Positions 56,880-64,000 of a stretch of DNA of 64,000 nucleotides are shown here, piece by piece. This DNA is from Dryococelus australis (Eukaryota > Arthropoda > Insecta > Phasmatodea > Phasmatidae). Both the position numbers and the translations under genes were made by a program. Positions within the stretch are counted from its first letter, which is position 1, and each line of letters starts with the position of its first letter. The DNA is taken from positions 127,199,338 to 127,263,337 of the forward strand of contig CM057000.1 in assembly GCA_029891345.1 (NCBI GenBank), in the 5' to 3' direction. The notes below the pieces were generated by a model. It was not told the DNA's origin. It saw only the letters and a list, made by a program, of their open reading frames with translations, and searched no databases.

Positions 56880-58471
56880 ACTGGTTTAAAGGTTTTGAAA
56901 TGTCGGGAAACATACCAAATTTTTAAATATAACCTTTTTTTTCTAAGCTTTTAAGATACGCATTTTGATATCAACAATTTTTACAGAAATACATACGTGT
57001 TTGTAGAGCGAAAACACAAAAATAATCTAACTGTTCTACTCAGCCTGGCAAGCCGCGTTTTACTATGCATCACCTCCTTACAATAAATGACAATTTTATA
57101 TACATAAGACAAACGATTTTGTTTTTTTTTTTTTTTTTTTCGTTTTAAATAATGTATGTAAATTTCGATAAAAGAACAAATATTCAGATTAACAATAATT
57201 GCATAGATTCAATTGGCTGTCGCATTGACGCTGTATGTTGTTTCTGTTAACTGTGCACTTTTGGTAGACATGTTTTAGATTTATTTCCTTCGTTAATTTA
57301 TATCCTTCCAGCATATACAGGTCGTATCTATATTCCACCGACAAATTTCGTCTGTAGGTTAAACACGAAAAAATAAATTGAAAAAATATATACGACCATT
57401 GGTTTAAAGTGAACACTAAGGACGGTACATATCTATCCATGCTTCGCCATAACTTACATTTCAGAATGTTTAATGAATTTTAGCATAAATAATAGCTTCT
57501 CGAGCTTTGTCAAGTTGGTAGTATTTCTCTGCCTTTATTAAATTTCAACTAGTAACAGCTGGGAAGAAGAAAGGGTGGGTTTACGATTGACTCAACAGAA
57601 TAAGTGTGCCGTTTGCTTAGGAGAAGAATCAATGTGTTGAAGGGTATTGGTTTATGACGGTCGTGTGCAGGTCGTGACGGCTCGTTTGCGTTATTGGCTT
57701 GACTTAAAATGACGTGATCTTTTATGTCTTAAGTACAAGTCAAGACGAAGTAGCCAATCAGAGCCCAGTGACATTTGTTGTTGGCGGGAGGATCTAGGTT
57801 ATGTTGTATCGTGAAATCGTATGCAATGAATTATATACCTCTTTATTCAAATAAGCGTTTCAGATCATATTTTATTTTTTGGAAGATGTTACTGAATTCA
57901 CTTTATTTGTCCTTCTTAAAATTTATTGACTTAAATGCCCAATGTTCTATAAGATATCAGAAGTTTTTAAACATGATTTTACAAGCAATAACCACAAATA
58001 ATTAAATATATGTAAATAATCTTCCCTCTTGCCCAATTTTACAGGCTACGTTGGCTGCTTTGGTATCCGGTAATTCTGATTGGCTAGATTTATCAGTTGC
58101 TAGATCAATAATTATAAACTGCAAAACTTATTTTCCGTGTAGTCATAGGTACAATTGTTAATTTTTCAGTATTTAATCGTAAACCCACCACAAGTGATTT
58201 TTTTTTTTTTTGCGGGTGACTGCAGCATTCACACTAACCACAGTAGTAAAGCAATGCCAACTTTAGAAAATAATACAAAGGCATGTCGTGTGTCGCGTGG
58301 TTCCGCAGAATTTAACTCAGGATCTATAACGCAGGTGTTTGCGAAGATTTTAAAAATTCCTCGATGATGTGGATCGATTCCCATTAGGTTTTAGCCTCAC
58401 ACGCAATGTTGAATTACTAGTTTCTGGCTCATTTGAGTTGTCCAGGGGCTCATTGTGAAACTACAACCATA
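56880..58471. other. No recognised gene; possible CCAAT/E2F-like pair
   Basis: AT-rich with a T-run at about 57122-57140. At 57751-57789 AGCCAATCAGAG is followed about 15 bases later by TTGGCGGGAGG, resembling a CCAAT box and an E2F/Sp1-like site. An inverted TCTGATTGGCTAGA occurs at about 58074. No transcript is evident. Confidence 0.3.
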
Positions 58472-58891
58472 AAGGCTGTTCACTGTAAAGTGAGCACTTT
58501 TGAAATCAACCTCCGAAAAAAGGCACTACCCCTGCCAGCATATATATTTAAGCTGAGGGACTTGCGCCCAGTGAAGTTGGTAACGATGGATGGTAAGTAG
58601 TCCCACATCTGAACGTCAAATAAAAAGTGTTAGGTAACAATTTGCCATAACTTAAATTATTTCTTTCGCTTTCTGCTTTTTTTTTTTTTTTACATCAAAG
58701 TGTTTAAATTAGCATATATGTAAAACATATACTTTTCTAATAATTTCACAGTTTCACTTGACCGACGCTAGGATATAGTGAAGACCCCCATAGCATTGTT
58801 AATTTTACATAGGGTGGAATTATACACAAGAAACATACAAGTAGATTTTAAGCAGGGCTTTCAAAAGTGCTCATTTTACCGTGGACAGCCT
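58472..58891 (+). mobile_element. MITE-1 copy
   Basis: Left end AAGGCTGTTCACTGTAAAGT, right end AAAGTGCTCATTTTACCGTG then GACAGCCT. Among the best-preserved TIR pairs in the window. Confidence 0.85.
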
Positions 58892-59394
58892 ATGCCTATT
58901 CGGAAATATACTCTGCGTTACAGAACAAACACACAAATTCTGAACTTTCGTCGAGTACTCAGGACGTTATTAGTGCAACATATTTTTTTCAAATTATTAA
59001 TAAATTCTAGTTACACAATTACCTGATAACGTGCGTATATAATTTGACGACTGTATTTGAATGCATTTATAAAATTTAAACGTGAACAAAAATTTATGTT
59101 TAAATATTTCATTGAAGAAGGAATTTATAGCGCACACAAATTGGAAATTCAGCATGGCGGAATGAGACCGAGTCTTAACCGTAAACTAATCGGAGATTTC
59201 TTGGGTACACAGAGAAGTGTAGACGGTTTGTAATGCCTGTAGAAGAGTTCGCTTATATTCCCATCTCCTTTCTTATATACTAGCGACGCGCCCGGGGCTC
59301 ACTTGTGCACGATTTACAAATACGGTATTGTTTTGGTTTAGAGCAAGTATATACACTAAATGCTGAAGGTAACTTACATAGGATTGATACTGTG

Positions 59395-59820
59395 TTGTTC
59401 ACAAAGTCTTCGTAAGTGAACCCCAGTTTCTTATCGAATTTTAAAAGACAAATATGGTTACTGTGGCCACTCCTTAAAATATGAACATACGCTGTAGCTG
59501 ACTTTTTTAAGATCTACAAGTCTGTAGTACATTAATTTGGTGTATCGCTTACGGTAATAGTCAGCGTTAAGACACGTAAGTGCCCGAAAAGCAGCTTTTT
59601 CCGACTTGGTTAAAAAACCGTCGACATTTCTCTACTATCATTACATTAATTACACATGTATTATAGGCCCAAACCTTTCCCAAGAAATTCTCTAAATGAT
59701 GGTGAAAACGGCATCAAAATCAATATAGTAGTTTGGAAGCCTTAGCCGAATGCACAGACACACGTGGCCAGGCGACTTTTTTTTAATGCTATGTATAGAA
59801 ACATTGTACATGTGACCCTC
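59395..59820 (-). repeat. Interspersed repeat Y, copy 2
   Basis: Reverse-oriented relative of 11610-12165. On the minus strand the frame reads KSEKAAFRALTCLNADYYRK, then RYTKLMYYR and VDLKKV, without interruption. It is therefore better preserved than copy 1 in this part. A neighbouring minus-strand frame (59742-60029) runs into it from upstream. Protein family unknown. Confidence 0.55.
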
Positions 59821-60272
59821 TTGCTCGTACGTCTGAGCATCCACTTGCGAAGCAAACAAGCCCGTTCCAGGCAAAATTCGAACGTGGAAATGTCAGCGCT
59901 ACCACACTCGCCGGTAAAGAATTCTGGCAACGTTGCAGAAAGGAACCAGCGAGCCGTGAGCTGTTGTTTTTTAAACACCTGCACGCTCTTGTGAAACGCG
60001 GTTATGACCCATTCATTTTGTACGTCCATAGGAAAAGAACACGGCTTGGTCTTGACTCCTGGCGTTCATAAAATATTCGTTTAAGCTTCCACCGCTCTCA
60101 GAGTTTTTTTTTTAACAGCTGCTCGCGAAAAAAAAAAAAGGCTTTATCGAAAACTTTTGAATCACATGTATGTCGATAAACCGAGGTATAATTTTTTATT
60201 TATAAAATACAATTTTTAATCAAATGTTAATTGTTTCCAACCATGAGCAATAACCGGTTTGAGAAAGAGGCG

Positions 60273-60365
60273 ATTTTCCTGGATAACGATCGCCACTACA
60301 GACATTTTCCTGGATAACGATCGCCACTACAGACATTTTCCTGGATAACGATCACCACTACAGAC
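60273..60365. repeat. Three tandem 31 bp units
   Basis: ATTTTCCTGGATAACGATCG then CCACTACAGAC, three times with one substitution in the third copy. Confidence 0.95.
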
Positions 60366-60810
60366 ATTTAAAAGAGTAATGGGCTTTCAAGAAGGTTTAA
60401 ATTTGAATTAATCTGAAAATATTTTCCTGAATGATAAATAATAGTAAGATTTTTTATTTCATGCTATGTAACATGTTTGTTGCATATTATGTGACGTATA
60501 CACAGAGTGTGTGAGGCGACCATGTTGTGCGCCAGATTAATTATGTAGCGGCTAATTTATACGTGTCCGGAATAAATATGTAACAGGTACATCATATTTT
60601 GTAGTGAGTGTAAGTACGTGTAGCCCAGGTGAAATGGTAGGCTCGTAGACAATAATATAGTGAATGTGTAGCGAAAACAGACTACCCCAAATGGCGTAGA
60701 AGGTGTGAAACTATCACACCTTTCAATTTGATTTGAGTACCAATACTTACGAATCCTTGGTAGGCTTACCATTAACCAGGAACTCTGTGACCATGGAAGA
60801 ATTTCTCCAT

Positions 60811-60849
<39 letters not shown>

Positions 60850-61612
60850 TTATCTTACCTTGAGAGAGATCAGAATAATACCAGATACTAAATAACCAAA
60901 TGTCACACTAGGCATAATTAGCAAGAAATAGTCAAAACCAAGTGAAATTTTCTACATAAAAGTATCACTAGTTCATATTTATTTGAATACTGAAAAACTT
61001 CCGTCAACATCTTCATCTTTCACTGAAGACACAATTACTAGAGATGATGGAAAATCGCGAAAAAATTCTTGAGCCAACGTATCTTCTATAACACTCTTTT
61101 TTGTGCTTTGATGATTGGATGAACACGGTATTGACTTGGCTAAGGTGTTAGCAGGCGAATCGCGGGCGTCCTTCCTTACGGTATCAGAATCCGTATTGGC
61201 CCAGTGAAATGGGATAGTAGCTTCATATATGCATGACAGCCAATATGGGAAGGAAACTGTCGGACATGTTTACAGTACGTTGAATCCTAGAAAACAGTCC
61301 ACTTTTCCGGCGATAAACCGTCATATCTGGTAATTTATTCATAAGTTCACAGACTCGTGATATCTGATACAAATTAACAACGTAAGTTGGTGAGCGTAAA
61401 TATTTCAGTAGTTTGACATTTTGAATAAAATGCATACATTTTATATTAAAGACATAAATAATTTTGTTTTAAGTGGCCGTATTTAAGATAAGCAAACCAG
61501 CGACAGACGCCCTGATTAAAACAATAATTTTTAAACTAATATACTTCCTATTCAACGCAGTTAGAAAGAACAACCCAATCTGACTGGAGAGCAAGAGTTA
61601 ATTTTAAAACGG
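60366..61612. other. No recognised feature apart from a microsatellite
   Basis: Contains (CT)n at 60813-60844. The rest is AT-rich without supported genes. Confidence 0.5.
60813..60844. repeat. (CT)n microsatellite
   Basis: About 16 CT dinucleotides. Confidence 0.95.
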
Positions 61613-61974
61613 CACTGTTAAAAATCTCCGTATATTTACGGAATGTTTTGAGGAAATGTACAGTGTATATACGGAAAGGCAATCCGTAATGACAAAAAAC
61701 AGAGTTAAGTTGGTAAATACAAAATACGGAAAGTCTCCGTGTTCCCTTTGGCTTCGAGTTACGGGGACGAACAATGCCGATTCTACACGAACCCTTCTTC
61801 GCCACTGTAACAAGAAAATTATCGTTTCTGCGGCAGTTCAGGTTATCCATGCGACTATGGCCTATTCTTTCAAACATTAAAAAATTGCATCAGGCGCCTG
61901 TATCATTACACTATATTTAATAGAAATTGGATTTTTGCTATTGTTCTTCAAATATTAATATAAAAGTTATACGA

Positions 61975-62727
61975 GGGTTTTTTGAGGGAGAGTTGTAGGT
62001 GAATTGCTGTGTGGCAACACCGACACGGCCCTTCATAGGGTAATTTCCTGTGTTTATGCAGCTCGCATCTGGCAGTGGTGTCGCTTGCGAGTACGAAAAA
62101 TAATTCGCGATGAACGTGGAGATGTCACCGACACACACATGCTTCATTGCTATTTCTTCACCTTCCCCTCAGTTCGACGAAGAGCTGCGGCCTGGTTTGC
62201 ACTTCATGCGATCGGTTTTTCGGTGGACCATTCGACACCGGTGACAGTTCAAGACTTTGTCCAGCTTCTTCGTCAAGATTGGTGGAACATGGCGCGGCGT
62301 GGCATATTGCGTCAGTGGTACGGCAATTTTTTTATTTTCATTCTGACGTTTACGCCTACTGGAAGGGCGTGTATATTACCGAGGTTGGGTGTACGCCATG
62401 CGCTGCCAACCCCTCGGTCCTTACAAGTGTACGATTTAATGTTCCAGTAGTAATCGTCGATAGGTGGTAGTGTTATAAGTCAGTGTCACGTGTCGGGGTG
62501 TACGTCGTGCGCTGCCCCTCACGTTAAATAATTTTTTATGTGTTCATCTTCTTTGTCAGTAAAACCAGTTCACAAAATGTTTATATCGTTTTGTGCCCCT
62601 ATGTAAGAATTGTGTAGATATTTTATTGAGTATTTTGTTATTGTTTATATTGTGGGTTGAATGTGTACTGTATTATAGGTTAAGGGCCGCTGTATATCGT
62701 TTGTCATAATAAATATATTAAAAAAAG
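61975..62727 (+). mobile_element. 5'-truncated LINE
   Basis: Contains the C-terminal end of a reverse-transcriptase ORF (62004-62450), then a non-coding 3' part. It finishes with AATAAATATATTAAAAAAAG, a polyadenylation-like signal and A-rich tail. The 5' limit is approximate. Confidence 0.6.
61984..62450 (+). pseudogene. LINE ORF2 C-terminal fragment
   Basis: About 150 codons open, with no ATG at a sensible start; an in-frame stop lies at 61983-61985. It begins with a Cys/His segment reading LLCGNTDTALHRVISC, followed by ARIWQWCRLRVRKIIR, then RRRAAAWFALHAIGF and VQDFVQLLRQDWWNMARRG. I know this order (C-x-x-C-G-x-x-D-T-x-x-H-R, then I-W-x-W, then a Trp/Ala-rich stretch and LRRxxW) from the end of ORF2 in insect non-LTR retrotransposons, after the polymerase domain. 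One Cys of the usual knuckle is missing. The fragment cannot be an active enzyme because the polymerase and endonuclease parts are absent. The clade is not assigned. Confidence 0.6.
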
Positions 62728-62780
62728 AATGGTTAGAGTCGTGGACTGGTAGTTTTTTGACTCGGGTTCAAATCTTGCTT
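62725..62780 (+). pseudogene. tRNA-like fragment
   Basis: GGTTAGAGTCGTGGACTGG (A-box-like) and CTCGGGTTCAAATC (B-box-like) follow the LINE A-rich tail directly. The stems are incomplete, and it may be a SINE head or a tRNA-like target. Confidence 0.35.
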
Positions 62781-63059
62781 AAGTACAAAATATTTTAACT
62801 TTTTTAATGTAATTTTTATGCATGTTAGAACTCCCAAAAAAAAAAAAACGAAAATTAAAGACATTTTCATTACCGCTTTTTATTCTAACCGGAAAGTACA
62901 GAAAACTAACTTGGAAATTAAGGGAGAGGTTCCGTGAAATTTACGGAAAGTCCGTTTCTGAAAATCAATGTGTCCGTAATTTTACGGAGATATTACGGAC
63001 ACTTCTGGATGCATTTTAACAGCACTTTTCCGTAAATTGAAGGGATTTTTTTTACAGTG

Positions 63060-64000
63060 TGCAGGGTTAACTTGGGCGTAAAGAGAAAACTGAGCTTGGG
63101 CGACTCTATCAAAATGACGTACTGGTCAGCATCATTTTTATCAAACCTAATCTTCGGCCATCGTAAAAAATACTGCCGTCTGTTATAAATTGTAGTGTTT
63201 GACTCACAGACCCTATTTCGTAGAAGATGTCTAGAATTCTGCGCTGCGTCGAGTCCCGGGTTTGGTTCCGCGTCTTCCTTCATTTTGGCTTACGAGCCCT
63301 GGCACATTGATATACAGTTCTGTAATGTACAACGAGCTATACTTGAGGTTGTCGAACTAATTAATAATTCCCGCGTAGGAAGCGCGAGCAGACCTCTTCT
63401 GTATTTCTTAATAAAACCGTCTTCGCCCTCAGGCAGTCTGCTCTAATAACGACCCGATCTCGTACTCTTTCGTTAGTAAAACTGCAAAACCCTACCAGGC
63501 TTGCGACATTCGCCGCAGCCCGCCTGAAGGTACGAATGAAGATGGCTAAGCCGTAAACCAAAGCTTTAGGCGAAGCTTAAAAAGGTCCTCGTTACTATGG
63601 TAACTATCAACAAATGCTCAGGTGTGTGGCCACGTGACACTAAACGAACATTTCAAAACTGGAGACACATATAAAACTGCAAATATATAGAAAATTATAA
63701 TGTACAATAAATAACGTGTTTAAAAAATCATGTTAAGAGCAAATGCAACGAGAATAAATCTTAGCATGTACCACGGAATTGTATTCAAACTAGAAAATTA
63801 ATATCAGTTTCTTAACTCTGCATAATAGACTGTACGTGTTGTTGAGCATAAATAATGTCTAAAAAAGACAAATGCCATAATATGTGTGGCAAAACCTTTT
63901 CATAGAACCACAAAGCAGGTTGTCCATGCCTGGCATTTGAAATACTATTTGGAGTGCCAGCGGTTAAAAATATCACAAAACTCTACCTCCTCAATTAAAA
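63060..64000. other. No recognised feature
   Basis: Short frames only. Nothing is supported. Confidence 0.5.

Larger units (their letters stand above)
61613..63059. mobile_element. CACTG/TACGGA element, invaded by a LINE
   Basis: Left end CACTGTTAAAAATCTCCGTA then TATTTACGGAA. Right end, read inverted, CACTGTAAAAAAAATCCCTT then CAATTTACGGAA. Both arms are studded with TACGGA/TCCGTA words. The interior between about 61975 and 62727 is foreign LINE sequence. A second, truncated copy of the family is at 43445-43745. No transposase is present. Confidence 0.6.

Overview
The window is eukaryotic, from a large, AT-rich, repeat-dense animal genome. An invertebrate, most likely an arthropod, is my best guess. 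The reasons are spliced-gene-like base composition, no dense operons, many TA/GA/CT microsatellites, tRNA-derived SINEs, stacked MITE-like elements, a LINE C-terminal fragment, and a protein family known to me as multi-copy and uncharacterised in many metazoans. I see no confidently intact host gene. Almost everything that can be recognised is a mobile element, a relic of one, or a tandem repeat.

Layout. 0.6-1.9 kb: degenerate C2HC/C2H2 zinc-finger array. 2.9-5.6 kb: a minisatellite, a diverged satellite with two period lengths, and a 3 x 187 bp repeat. 7.3-8.7 kb: three short TIR elements end to end, followed by a GC/CpG-rich block. 11.6-14.4 kb: repeat Y, then a fragment of a long inverted-repeat family ending in a minisatellite. 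16.3-21.8 kb: a 1.1 kb TIR element, a copy of the minisatellite-bearing element Z, and fragments of both. 22.5-28.4 kb: the highlight, a ~6 kb DNA transposon with ~290 bp terminal inverted repeats. It carries one broken copy of the DNxD / EEADT / SPDTDV / Cys-rich-tail protein family and is inserted inside a SINE. 28.5-31.7 kb: MITE, CACTG-ended element, SINE and a short TIR element. 32.9-37.6 kb: a ~4.7 kb fold-back element with ~1.6-1.8 kb arms. Both arms carry a fragment resembling the N-terminal part of Polinton/bidnavirus-type DNA polymerase B ORFs, and one arm has it amplified as an 81 bp tandem repeat. 40-49 kb: more MITE, SINE and CACTG copies, often nested or abutting. 48.8-51.7 kb: a GTTGGC-rich repeat split by a GC-rich insertion with an 8 bp target duplication. 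52.1-54.8 kb: element Z with an array of about 47 units of 33 bp. 58-63 kb: more MITE, repeat Y, and a CACTG element invaded by a LINE.

The parts relate mainly by nesting: transposon in SINE, MITE-1 in MITE-X, LINE tail in the GTTGGC repeat, LINE in the CACTG element. This gives a relative order of insertions. Long open frames at 53-55 kb are an artefact of a 33 bp unit without stops and are not genes. All family names called MITE-1, X, Y, Z and so on are local labels. No database was consulted, and similarities were judged by eye.
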